DNA of 64,000 bases from Thioclava nitratireducens (lineage in GTDB: Bacteria; Pseudomonadota; Alphaproteobacteria; Rhodobacterales; Rhodobacteraceae). The notes beneath the pieces were generated by a model that ran no database searches, was not told the origin of the DNA, and was given only the letters and a program-made list of their open reading frames with translations. The DNA is taken from positions 1,462,501 to 1,526,500 of the forward strand of contig NZ_CP019437.1 of assembly GCF_001940525.2 (NCBI RefSeq), given 5' to 3'. Shown one piece after another: positions 56,701-64,000 of this stretch. A program made the translations under genes and the position numbers. The first letter of the stretch is position 1. Every line of letters begins with the position of its first letter.

Positions 56701-59700
56701 CGTGACCGAGATCGGCGACCTCGCCTCGGGCGATCTGTTCGACGTCACCGAGATGGGCGCAAGCTTCAACATCGCCTTCGGTGGCTATGTCGAGTTCACC
56801 GTCGACGGCTTCGTCACCGTCGCTGGCACGATGGCGGGCCAGATCCGGACCGAGACGCTCGACGACGGCAACGGGCTGATCGTCGAGGGCGCCTCGGTGA
56901 TGACCTTCGCGCTGACCGGCGGCTATTTCTTCGCGGGGCAGGGCGGGGTGTTCACCCGCACCGATGGCAAGATCACGGATGTCAGCACGACCGAGGGTAC
57001 CGGCATCTATGCGAACAACGTGGGCATCGAGTTCGCCTCGGTCACCCAGACCGCCGACAACCCGCTGACGACAGGTGTGGTCGAGACCCGCACGGTCAAA
57101 AGTTGGTCGGCAATCCTCGTGACCTCGCAAAGCGTCGGCGTGACCGGCCTTACGGGCTTCACGCTGCGGATATCGGACGTCGCGGTTGAAGCCAACTTCG
57201 GCTACACCGACCCGCTGAACGCGGCCAACAACTCGGTGATGAACTGGAAGGGCCTCGATCTGGGCCTGACAATCACCGACAGCACGGATGGCTATGACGC
57301 GACCGCGATCCTGTCGGTGACCGGCACCGTGTCGGAGCTGAACGTCGCGGGCATCGTGATCGCGACGGGCACCTTCTCGATCAAGAGCCTGCTCGCCGAT
57401 GTGGCGGTCGCCACCGCAATCGACGCCGATGGCACGCTGAGCGGGGCGAAGGTTCTGATCTTCACCCTGAGCGATCTGAACTTCTTCGCCGGTGTGGACG
57501 GTGCGCTCAAGAATGATGGCACGATCGATCCCGATCAGGGTATGGGCTTCGTGGCGCAGGGCGGCTCGATCGAGCTGGTGATGGTGTCAGAAGACCCGGC
57601 CACCGTGACCTCGCCCGCCGTGGCTCGCAGCTGGATGGCCCTGTCGCTGCGCGTCGATCAACTGGGTCTGCAGGGCCTGCCGCTGACCGCGACGGTGAAG
57701 GATCTCTACTTCGCGATGAACGGCGCCGATGCGGACGGAAACAAGCTCGACTGGGGCGCGACCGGGGTCGATCAAATCAACGCGCTGGCCGACATCACCA
57801 ATCTCGATGCGGGCTTCGGCATCGAATTCGGCGCCTATGTCGAATTGCAGATCGAAGGGGCGATCCTGCTGGCGGGCGGTCTGTCGGGTGTGATCCGCGA
57901 TCTCACCGTCGACGATCCGCAGGGCGGCACGATCAGCGCCAAGGCCTTCTCCTTCTCGATCGACGGCGCCTATGTCTTCGTCGGCGCGGGCGGCGAGTTC
58001 ACCTATGACGAATTCGACCGGGTCGACGCGGTCGCCAATGCGGGCACGGGCTTCGCGGCCGAAGGGCTCGCCTTCGACCTGATCTCAGTGACCGAGGTGG
58101 TCGATCTGGTCGCAAACCCGAGCGCCGTCGCGCGCAGCTGGACCGCGATGTCCGCCCATGCCGACACGATCTCGCCGCGCGGCCTGCCGCAGGGGCTGGA
58201 CCTGACGGTGACCTCGCTCGACTTCACGGTGAACGGGCGCGACGCCACCAATAGCGACCAACTCGACTGGGCGCCGATCATTCAGGATCTGGGCGTCGAC
58301 GCGGTTGCGCCCGAAGACGGCACGGATCTGGTGATCTCGGGCGGTCTGGATTTGGATATCTTCGGCTTCGTCACCGGCTCGGCCACCTTCGACATCGTGA
58401 TGCGCAACCAGATCGAGGCAGAGCTGGATAGCACCAATGCGGGTCTCGAAAACGCGAGCCTCATGCTGATCGGCCTGCATGTGCAGGACCTCTTCGTCGG
58501 CCAGCCCGGCGGTGTAGGCCTGTCGGTGGCTTCCGCCGATATCGCGCTCGCGCTGATCAAGGCGACCCCGCCTGCGAACAGCACGCTGCCCGTGACCGCC
58601 ACGCCTTCGGCGACCGCGGTGCTGGGCAATATCCAGGGCGGCACGCTCGCCGGTCTGCCCGAGGGAATGGAGCTGACGGTCAACGCCTTCTCGCTCGACT
58701 ATTACGCAACGAAGCCTGCCGGGAACGGTATCACCACCTTCTTCGACTGGAACTCGATCGATCTGGACGGCACGCCCGCGCAGGGGGATCCCGCGAACGA
58801 TCCGGCGGGTCCGGTCTCCTTCACCTATGGCCCGAACGACGAAGTGGTCACTTTCGACGCCAGTGCAGACAGCACGCAGGTCGTGGGCTACCTGACGCTC
58901 AACGCCTTCGGCTTCGTCGATGTGGGCGCGAAGTTCACTCTGTCGCAGAATATCGTCGATGTGGATGTGAACCACGATGGCACCTTCGATATCGCGACCG
59001 ACATGAACGATGCGGTGCTGACCCGGATCAGCCTGAGGATTAATCCTGCGGACGAGGGTGGCGACGCCCCGGCCGATTACGAGGCCAAGTTCTTCATCGG
59101 CATCCCAGACGGTCCCGGCATCACCATCGAAAGCGCCGATATCCTGCTCGCCTCGATCAAGGCGGCCAATCCGCTCACCGACACCCGGGCCTTCACCGCG
59201 CTCAAGGCCGATATCGCCTCGGCCTCGCTGACCGGGGTCGATCTGGTGGACATCACGCTCGACACGCTGTCGCTCGAGATGAACAAGGCGAATGATGCGA
59301 CCGGCGTGATCGGCGTGCTCGACTGGGGCCAGTCGATCAATCTCGACTCGACCGAATGGACCGATGGCGACACCGGCATCACCGGTCAGGACCTGCTCGC
59401 CGCGACGAATGGCAATGACGTCGATCCGGCCACCACTGACACGGTCCTCGATATGAGCCAGTCGGGCTTCTCGCTCTTCGCGGGTGCGACGATCGTGATC
59501 GAGGACTTCGTCTTCATCCAGGGCCAGATCACGCTGACCAAGACCGACAAGGTCGCAGCCCGCATGGTCGGTTCGACCACCTCCTTCGAAGCTTCGGTGC
59601 TGTCGATCGGTATCTCGGATGCCGTGGTCTTCGCCGGGGTCGGCACGCCGACGATCACCAATGGCGAAGTCGATGCCACCTCCGATGCGACGGGTGTCGC

Positions 59701-62700
59701 GCTCTCGCTGCAGCGCATGGGCCTGCATATCGTCAAGGAAATGCCGCTCGATCCGGCGAACCCGACAGCCACTCCGCTCAAGAGCTGGATGGTCGTGAAG
59801 GCGACGGGCGGGGCCTCGTTGATCGGCGTCGACAATGTCACGGTCGATGGCTCGCTCACGCTGATCATGAACCGCGGCGGCAACGAAACGACGCCCTACA
59901 ATACGCTCGACTTCACCTATGGCGGGGTGGGCGGCACCTGGGACATCACGGTCGGCGCCGAGACGATCACCTTCGACGAACTGACCGTGGCGACGCTGGA
60001 AGTGTCGGGCTCCCTGACCATCGGCTTCGACTCCTATGTCTTCATCCAGGGCGAGTTCGCCTTCACCCAGTCGAGCGAGATTTATTCCGCCCTCGTCGCG
60101 GGCACGAGCACGAGCCGCAATCTCAAGGCGGTGACGGTCGGCGCACAGCATGTGAACATTTTCGTCGGCACCGGCTACGACCTGACCAAGGCCTTCGGCG
60201 ATCAGGGCGATGCGGTCGGCCTGAAGATCACCGATGCTTATCTCGCGCTCGCCATGTTCAAGACGGTCGACGCAAATGGCGTGGCGCTGGCCGCGACCGA
60301 TCCGGCGGCGGCTTCGTACATGGCGCTGAAGGCGGGCGGCACGGTCGAGTTGGTGGGCATCGACGGGTTGACGCTCTCGGGCTACGGGCTCGAGGTCGAG
60401 CTGAACCAGGGCAAACTTCTGAGCACGCAGGCCAAGGAAGCGCTGAACCTCGCAAGCTTCGATGGCGGCAGTTTCGACGTGAAGGTGAGCGACACCGATA
60501 CCGTGACGCTCGATGCCAATGGCGCGATCCTTGCAGCGTCCGGCTTCGTCGTGCTGGGCTTCGAGGATTACGTCTTCCTCGCGGGGCAGGTGGCCTTCCA
60601 GAAGGGCGCGACCCTGACCGTCGGCACGGCGCCGAACCAGAAGACTTTCGCTGCGACCGAAATCTCGGGCGATGGCATCAGCGCCTTTGTCGGCACCGGC
60701 GGGCCGTATTTCGAGGTCGATACTTCGGGCGACACCCCGGTCGTGCAGCCGATGGCCGATACTTCGGGGGCACAGGGGCTGGTCCTGACCAACTTCTCCT
60801 TCCGCCTCGCCATGCTGAGCCAGGTCGATGCCAATGGCGTCGCGGTCGTGGGCGGCGAGAAATACACCGCGCTCTATGCGTCGATAGCAGAGGTCGCGCT
60901 TGCCGGAATTCCAGGTGTCGCGATCAGTGCGAGCGGCGTCGAACTCAAGCTCAACCAAGGCAAGTCGGGCACCGCAGGAGCGGGCGCCCAGACGATCCTC
61001 ACGGGCTTCGACTTTACGGAGGTGACGGGCCTCGACCCCGGTGCCACGGCCTTTGCAGATATGACCCCGCTGCAGGCGTTCTACGACCTCAGCTACAAGG
61101 GCAATTTCCTTTCGGTCTCGGCTTATGGAGATCCGGTGGGATCGGGGATCGAGCTTCTCGTGAACCTCTCGGGCGATACGCCCACCAGCGCAGACGATGC
61201 CGACTTTGCCTTCTCCGGCGATCTGTCCTTCGAAAAGACCACGAGCGCGACGGGCGCGGTCTACTCGAAAATCTCGCTGACCGACATCACCCTGACATTC
61301 GGCGATTATGAATTCACCGGCAACGCGCTGCTATACCTGATGCCGCAGGGCATGGCGGGCAGCTTCTCGGTTACGCTTCCCGATATCGCGTTCGACGACG
61401 GCACCAATGCCTACCAGATCGGCAATGGCACGACGGCGACGCTCGAGATCAACACCTCCATTCAGGCGGTTTATGTCGAGTTCGCGAATGGCGACATCCT
61501 CGACCTGCCGCGCGGGCAGTTCCTGCGGGTCGAAGTCGAGAACGCCGCCTTCTCTGTCGACTTCAACGCGACTGATAACGACAATGACGGCACGATCGAC
61601 GTGGGCAACGCCCCCGAGATCAGCCTGAGCGGCACGCTGATGTTCTCGCAGCTGACGACCGGGGTTGCGCCGACCCAGACCAAGCGCATGACCATCGCCT
61701 TCACCGGGGTCTCGGGCGGCTATACGGACTCGAATGGCGACGGCTTCACCATCCAAGACGCGAAGGGCGTGATCCTGATCTATTCGGGCTCGGCCACCCT
61801 GTCGCAGAACGGGGTCGCCGCGCAGATCGAGGCGAGCGCGCAAGGCTCGGCGGCGGGCTTCTCTGCCTCGGCCAGCGCGATCATCCGCATCAACACCACG
61901 TCGCGCACCGACATCTACGAAGAGGTCGACGTGGGCGATGCGACCTACATTCTCGACTTCCGGGGTCAGGCCAATGTGAACCAGATCGCGCTGGCCGAGG
62001 TGAAGCTGAGCTACGAGCCTTACTTCACCATCGAAGGCAGCCTGAGCGACATACTCCCGGCCGAACTGCCTGCGGGCGCGACCAGCGGCAAGATTGGGCG
62101 CAACATCTCGATCTTCCTCGGCGACGCGGGCGATCCGAACGATCCCAATGACGATATCGGCCTGCTGATCTCGAACACCACGATCGCGATCTTCGAATTC
62201 GGCACCTCCGCCAACCGCAAATTCGCGGTCTATGCGAAGGGCGAGGTTCAGGCGCTGGGCATTCCGGGACTCAATATCTCGGGCACGGTCGAAGTGTGGC
62301 TCAACACGTCGGGCACCGCCTTCTCGACCACCGTGACCGGCTTCCCGCTGCTCGAAGGCGGCACCTCGGCCACTCCGGTCGCGATCACCTTCGTCGCCCC
62401 GCAGATGGAGCGCGTGAAGGGCTCGGTCGAGATCAGCTTCGGCGTGGCCGAGACCGGCGATCTGCTGGTGATCAGCTCCAACGACGTTCTGTTCAACAAG
62501 ACGCCCGATGGCCGGATCTCGGTCGATGCGCCCGAGACCTCGATCACCGTGACGCCGCCGGGAGCCGACAGCTTCGGCATCGAAGGCGCGGCCCAGTTCA
62601 GCTTCGGCGGCGCGACCGGCTTCCAGCTGACCGATATGCGGGTGACGGGCTACACGCTCTTTGGCGAGACCGTCTCGGTGACGCCGACGACGAACCTGCG

Positions 62701-64000
62701 CCCGCTGACCGCCGATATTGCCTCGCCGCTCAATGGCCAGATCATCAATCTCGACGGCTTCACCTATATCGACGTCACTTTCTACAACACCAACCGTCTG
62801 GATGCGGATGCCTACCCGGCCTATCCGCTGGGCATCGACCCGGAATCGATCACCGATATCGACCCCGAGTTCACGATCACCGCGCGCTATGGCGACACGA
62901 CGGCGGCGATCATGGTCGATGGGGCAGGGGTGCTGGTCGAAGGCACGGCGCGCCCGACCTATCGCTACAAGATCACCACGCCTTTGAGCCTGTCCGCGAA
63001 CACCACCTATGAGGTGCAGTTCCTCGCCAATTCCTGGCGCGATGCCGCCGGAGCGCAAAGCGCTGCCGAATACGAGCGCTTCACGATCCGCAAGACGCCG
63101 GTTCAGAATGCGCCCGCGGCGAACCCGGCGACCGATCCGCAGGATTTGACCACGATCACCGCCGCGCCTTCGATCGAGCTGGCCTCGCCCTTCAATGGCG
63201 CGGTGATCGACAAGTCGATGCTGAACTCGAAGGGCTATATCGACGTCACCTTCGTGCTGCCCAATGGCGAGATCCTCGATGGAGGCTCGATCAATGGCGA
63301 CGAGATCCGCTTCGTGCGCACGGGCGGCGCGTCGAACGTCAATCTGCTGACGAACACCAACGGCACCTATACGGTCGAGAAGATCGGCAAGACGACCTAT
63401 CGCTATTACGTCTTCGCCGAGCCGCCCGCCGCGACCGCCACCGGCACGGGTGTGGTCGGCACGCCGACTTCGACCTCGACCTCGCAGGCGAACCCGGCCT
63501 TCAATGTGGGCGATGTGCAGGTCGAGTTCATCACCGGCACCTGGAAATACACCGATCGCGGCGCCAATCTGGACAGCACCTCCGACGATGTCGTCTACTG
63601 GTTCGGCGGCGAGAACGGCTCGGTCGCGTCGCCCGCGAAGACCACCGCCTATGTGCAGATCTTCAAGGTGCAGGAACTGCCGGCGGCCGAGGCTGCGACC
63701 CCGATCAAGGTCGGTCCGGTCTCGATCCTCGCGCCGAAGGTCGGTCTTGCGAAGCTCGGCTTCAAGGACGGTCTGCTGGTCCTGACGATCTCGGTCGGAG
63801 CGGAAAGCGCTTCGCTCGCCTTCGGTGGCACCGCGACCCAGAATGCCGATGGCACCCAGACCAATAGCGGCGGCACCCAGATCACCCTTACCAACCTGCT
63901 GGTGAAGTTCGATATCGGCATCGATGTGATGGGCGTGATTTCGGGCGGCGGCGACGATCCGGTCGTCTCGCTCACCGGCAAATGGTCGATCACCGCCGAC
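50720..64000 (+). CDS. giant LEPR-XLL repeat protein with metzincin motif (5' part, runs off the window)
   Basis: One frame stays open from about 50720 to the window end, at least 4,427 codons, and continues. The start is TTG at 50720 four bases after GGAGG; GTG at 50732 is the alternative. Residues 60-70 read LEPRLLLSADP, the LEPR-XLL motif found near the N-terminus of very large surface or secreted proteins. An acidic linker follows. Residues 367-377 read HEIGHALGLDH, the HExxHxxGxxH zinc site of metzincins, with a Met-turn at Met384 (AAVMSATLG). From residue 584 to about 3330 come at least 17 diverged repeats, then other beta-rich modules. No Cys was seen in the stretches I translated. No conventional signal peptide is visible; export through type I secretion is inferred. 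Confidence 0.88.
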   Translation, partial: MPKPVSFRRVLSLFGLTSVTKFLRRTRSDVQDDVGLANEGALHEADNTLHREENYRIEALEPRLLLSADPVFAELARVAATAHQIDPIEGLSALVQTVDDLHQQDELAADHDPEEGPQSDVAWPEDWAHEPEVAPLEAVAEPAREQAAALLETAADQLHSGGFLTAVQVQQLLESALSWLEDMPHAGQDPIGSSVADLTGHEATGPPDANSNALENNENTDNPDAGSVTAGSDDTSENQGDSPADEGAEPQYLLLDATADSTDTGAADITEAQVAPIFQEALAQWASRTDAAILSQLTFTITDLEDGALARITGTLIEIDADAAGAGWFIDATPADSSEFDLLAGDRLVATDGAASEGVDLYTVLLHEIGHALGLDHNADAAVMSATLGTGERIGLPDAAPSLGAPVAGAISEAGGALDGTADSNLTYTVNLDGTVSVNGTTYGTSGAPITSIAAGAGLSDTIEGPDAATVWTITGINEGSLSWNGLTITFTGVERLEGGTDADAFAIDGPGFVTAGFAGNAGLMEISVGDFVSLATSDGVGAPIGYTTNTGLDGVLYEVGTGTTTAVTGGLEVTTIALTSGSFFAGSGANGYFTRGQPNSSVGFAVDNLSFSVKMIRETATGRQWVIANGAVDALGLVNVDGVTATLSNGTLELVTSQLTDPNDTLSAKLVVSEIDSVATGATAPLAKVSGNVTLAIGGEVLIAGGFSFTKTIVSGLTGATDTIGDLMVFGFDSVNFFAGTGAVFDTSGPVTVDTSNAFGFSVTGFTGTFAVLSTGGTTYTGIDFSFANATPVGITGLTAEVSNVAVQVNTASGVATPLNWDQGALSDAGLTLNGALTKVEATATLVVKDAVYVSGTFALESSAKTGVTFNGASEDGDYFTLSIIGGRLFAGVGAEVSGGSYDLTNATGFEIPTLNLTLAMFTVTSAGANLGQKVTALELSTAATLHGISNVTATVDALDVTYASMAFDWTQVGGPSFSFDSTFSGFTIDVRAVFAIKSTVLLAGDIAITVTKQTIAAADNPLGTDLTDAQVMTFALADGYIFVGSGGSFTTDVDGKVNGLTRDGDSKLVGTGFGAEGVLFEFASVKNVDGTTGAVLNAWSAIKLHVGTVEVAGIPGFTLAVSDFVVEVNAPDTKGGMNPTVMTWKGLDLGTTLALTDATDGFDNTERFFIGATIDELNISDTMLLTGGFSVEKTAGTSVGGVTGDLLYITLTDLDLFAGSGATIGASGLDTTNAIGFSAMGGNFYIGILTTTDPTPISYTGVSASLASLGLVNVEGVTLDLASLKVLYNSVSDNTLSTLDWSSLSGLEEVTDTVSLAVSGKLTLAVSDFVYLRATFGLKAIDVTAQAGSTETLDLLDITAGKLTFVKLSDVEFFAGTGASTTTDEATGTTTLALASDAAGLYAAGGNLALGLLTDTTTGVKYTGVIGSLSALEAKGIDAVQIKLSGMALASNSTTALTGPRLDWSTVNDTYVTTALGDLGPGDQLAVSGTLSVEISETVFALATFNFSASTETIDDTIQAAITDAQVTRLTLTNVNFFAGVGGAFDDANAPTAIADQGIGFLASGGTLELIVVKEQVGTATPKSWSALSLSVDYVGMRGLPTEFALGVTGLYFRMNTASVGATKLDWSAIVDATENPGIAQINADTGIAFGGTLDLALDGFVLVYGTVKGSISTADINDGEITLTAADITSFKITEAQIFVGAGGAFDRDATTNEVTGLLDQGTGIHASMVAGDALEFAQVTRLGVLTDNGATNDNDAATQWDDETVTIGWTALRVTVASLGLRGIDAFQIALADLAVDGNFAAIDGTFLNWASLGAVTGLDMLSLADATDGLTRDDGFSVSGTVTELNVAGVIVASGTFGIKSFTSDIIVPSGMTTETVLGANILIFTLSDLNLFAGVGGALLSDGTIDPDQGTGFVAENASLQLVLVKEDPAGVTLPAVPRSWTAVALDVATVRLQGLPNTVTVQGLDLYFGFNGADAVNGERIDWAATGVTEIGDLASGDLFDVTEMGASFNIAFGGYVEFTVDGFVTVAGTMAGQIRTETLDDGNGLIVEGASVMTFALTGGYFFAGQGGVFTRTDGKITDVSTTEGTGIYANNVGIEFASVTQTADNPLTTGVVETRTVKSWSAILVTSQSVGVTGLTGFTLRISDVAVEANFGYTDPLNAANNSVMNWKGLDLGLTITDSTDGYDATAILSVTGTVSELNVAGIVIATGTFSIKSLLADVAVATAIDADGTLSGAKVLIFTLSDLNFFAGVDGALKNDGTIDPDQGMGFVAQGGSIELVMVSEDPATVTSPAVARSWMALSLRVDQLGLQGLPLTATVKDLYFAMNGADADGNKLDWGATGVDQINALADITNLDAGFGIEFGAYVELQIEGAILLAGGLSGVIRDLTVDDPQGGTISAKAFSFSIDGAYVFVGAGGEFTYDEFDRVDAVANAGTGFAAEGLAFDLISVTEVVDLVANPSAVARSWTAMSAHADTISPRGLPQGLDLTVTSLDFTVNGRDATNSDQLDWAPIIQDLGVDAVAPEDGTDLVISGGLDLDIFGFVTGSATFDIVMRNQIEAELDSTNAGLENASLMLIGLHVQDLFVGQPGGVGLSVASADIALALIKATPPANSTLPVTATPSATAVLGNIQGGTLAGLPEGMELTVNAFSLDYYATKPAGNGITTFFDWNSIDLDGTPAQGDPANDPAGPVSFTYGPNDEVVTFDASADSTQVVGYLTLNAFGFVDVGAKFTLSQNIVDVDVNHDGTFDIATDMNDAVLTRISLRINPADEGGDAPADYEAKFFIGIPDGPGITIESADILLASIKAANPLTDTRAFTALKADIASASLTGVDLVDITLDTLSLEMNKANDATGVIGVLDWGQSINLDSTEWTDGDTGITGQDLLAATNGNDVDPATTDTVLDMSQSGFSLFAGATIVIEDFVFIQGQITLTKTDKVAARMVGSTTSFEASVLSIGISDAVVFAGVGTPTITNGEVDATSDATGVALSLQRMGLHIVKEMPLDPANPTATPLKSWMVVKATGGASLIGVDNVTVDGSLTLIMNRGGNETTPYNTLDFTYGGVGGTWDITVGAETITFDELTVATLEVSGSLTIGFDSYVFIQGEFAFTQSSEIYSALVAGTSTSRNLKAVTVGAQHVNIFVGTGYDLTKAFGDQGDAVGLKITDAYLALAMFKTVDANGVALAATDPAAASYMALKAGGTVELVGIDGLTLSGYGLEVELNQGKLLSTQAKEALNLASFDGGSFDVKVSDTDTVTLDANGAILAASGFVVLGFEDYVFLAGQVAFQKGATLTVGTAPNQKTFAATEISGDGISAFVGTGGPYFEVDTSGDTPVVQPMADTSGAQGLVLTNFSFRLAMLSQVDANGVAVVGGEKYTALYASIAEVALAGIPGVAISASGVELKLNQGKSGTAGAGAQTILTGFDFTEVTGLDPGATAFADMTPLQAFYDLSYKGNFLSVSAYGDPVGSGIELLVNLSGDTPTSADDADFAFSGDLSFEKTTSATGAVYSKISLTDITLTFGDYEFTGNALLYLMPQGMAGSFSVTLPDIAFDDGTNAYQIGNGTTATLEINTSIQAVYVEFANGDILDLPRGQFLRVEVENAAFSVDFNATDNDNDGTIDVGNAPEISLSGTLMFSQLTTGVAPTQTKRMTIAFTGVSGGYTDSNGDGFTIQDAKGVILIYSGSATLSQNGVAAQIEASAQGSAAGFSASASAIIRINTTSRTDIYEEVDVGDATYILDFRGQANVNQIALAEVKLSYEPYFTIEGSLSDILPAELPAGATSGKIGRNISIFLGDAGDPNDPNDDIGLLISNTTIAIFEFGTSANRKFAVYAKGEVQALGIPGLNISGTVEVWLNTSGTAFSTTVTGFPLLEGGTSATPVAITFVAPQMERVKGSVEISFGVAETGDLLVISSNDVLFNKTPDGRISVDAPETSITVTPPGADSFGIEGAAQFSFGGATGFQLTDMRVTGYTLFGETVSVTPTTNLRPLTADIASPLNGQIINLDGFTYIDVTFYNTNRLDADAYPAYPLGIDPESITDIDPEFTITARYGDTTAAIMVDGAGVLVEGTARPTYRYKITTPLSLSANTTYEVQFLANSWRDAAGAQSAAEYERFTIRKTPVQNAPAANPATDPQDLTTITAAPSIELASPFNGAVIDKSMLNSKGYIDVTFVLPNGEILDGGSINGDEIRFVRTGGASNVNLLTNTNGTYTVEKIGKTTYRYYVFAEPPAATATGTGVVGTPTSTSTSQANPAFNVGDVQVEFITGTWKYTDRGANLDSTSDDVVYWFGGENGSVASPAKTTAYVQIFKVQELPAAEAATPIKVGPVSILAPKVGLAKLGFKDGLLVLTISVGAESASLAFGGTATQNADGTQTNSGGTQITLTNLLVKFDIGIDVMGVISGGGDDPVVSLTGKWSITAD
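52469..60694 (+). repeat. 17 diverged tandem repeats in the giant protein
   Basis: A motif of the form [F/L/I/V]F[A/V/I]G followed by Gly-rich residues recurs in frame at 52469, 52931, 53387, 53846, 54371, 54842, 55334, 55820, 56408, 56927, 57482, 57974, 58490, 59090, 59627, 60158 and 60683. The spacing is 456-600 bases (152-200 residues). Most units also contain a W-[S/T/M]-A-[L/V/I] strand about 60-80 residues later and an [L/F/I/M]xW (often LDW) about 120 residues later. Units starting at 56408 and 57482 are the most alike. Confidence 0.85.
62720..63640 (+). repeat. two Ig-like modules near the window end
   Basis: The protein segments beginning ASPLNGQIINLDGFTYIDVT (residue 4001) and ASPFNGAVIDKSMLNSKGYI (residue 4155) share the opening ASPxNG and a YIDVTF strand. 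They are about 154 residues apart and look like bacterial Ig-like modules with a sulfur-free beta fold. This is a different repeat class from the 17 upstream. Confidence 0.6.

Noticed and set aside
53513..57130. A minus-strand open frame of 1205 codons
   Set aside because: It lies antisense to the giant plus-strand gene; its predicted protein is rich in Arg, His, Asp and Gly with no known domain, as expected from a shadow of a high-GC coding sequence with biased codons.
58085..60958. A minus-strand open frame of 957 codons
   Set aside because: Same reason: antisense to the repeat region, no recognisable motifs.
1..64000. tRNA genes, CRISPR arrays, insertion sequences, phage integrases
   Set aside because: No cloverleaf-like sequence, regularly spaced identical repeats, transposase motifs or integrase motifs were seen; the window reads as continuous core and accessory chromosome.

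Overview
This window looks like chromosomal DNA of an alphaproteobacterium of the Rhodobacteraceae (Rhodobacter/Paracoccus/Thioclava type). The reasons are high GC with strong third-position GC, the order radA-cvpA-purF, a membrane-anchored CycM-type cytochrome c, a direct-repeat LexA site of the form GAAC-N7-GAAC, and an imuB-dnaE2 mutagenesis cassette. I cannot name a genus from sequence alone. No tRNA, rRNA, CRISPR, insertion sequence or prophage was seen.

Layout. 85-5088 (minus) is a tight five-gene run read from right to left: DsbA/GST-kappa-like oxidoreductase, alpha/beta hydrolase, radA, cvpA, purF. 5200-8765 (plus) holds prs, an EamA transporter, Fe-type sodB, and a small acidic protein coupled to a host-attachment-family protein. 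8986-11446 holds a DUF1206 membrane protein, rarD and a LOG-family hydrolase. 11582-15129 holds a LysM protein with an apparent frameshift in its 5' end and an Atm1-type ABC exporter. 15289-20018 (minus) is an RND efflux pair. 20216-23851 (plus) is the conserved yfgM-like/bamB/der group, followed by an unknown small protein and serS on the other strand. 25722-29958 (plus) is a second RND pair with an inverted repeat in its promoter region.

30099-32734 (minus) is a NitT/TauT-type ABC importer. 32909-34825 is a cpdB-like phosphoesterase divergent from nudC. An SRPBCC protein, pheA and the cytochrome follow. 38403-45451 (plus) is yejABEF with a glycosyltransferase translationally coupled to its end. 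45505-50436 is a LexA box followed by imuB and dnaE2, with no imuA directly upstream.

50720 to the window end is one uninterrupted plus-strand frame of at least 4,427 codons that continues beyond the window. It encodes a giant protein with an N-terminal LEPR-XLL motif, a metzincin/matrixin zinc motif, and at least 17 diverged tandem repeats of about 150-200 residues. Because no stop lies in the window it is easily missed, and it creates several very long antisense shadow frames.

Other structure of note: three copies of a dispersed element share the leader GAAATATCCCGGGG and a GGGGC-AGC-GCCCC hairpin, separated by a second hairpin whose arms differ but stay paired. One copy lies within the start of dnaE2 and encodes part of its N-terminus.
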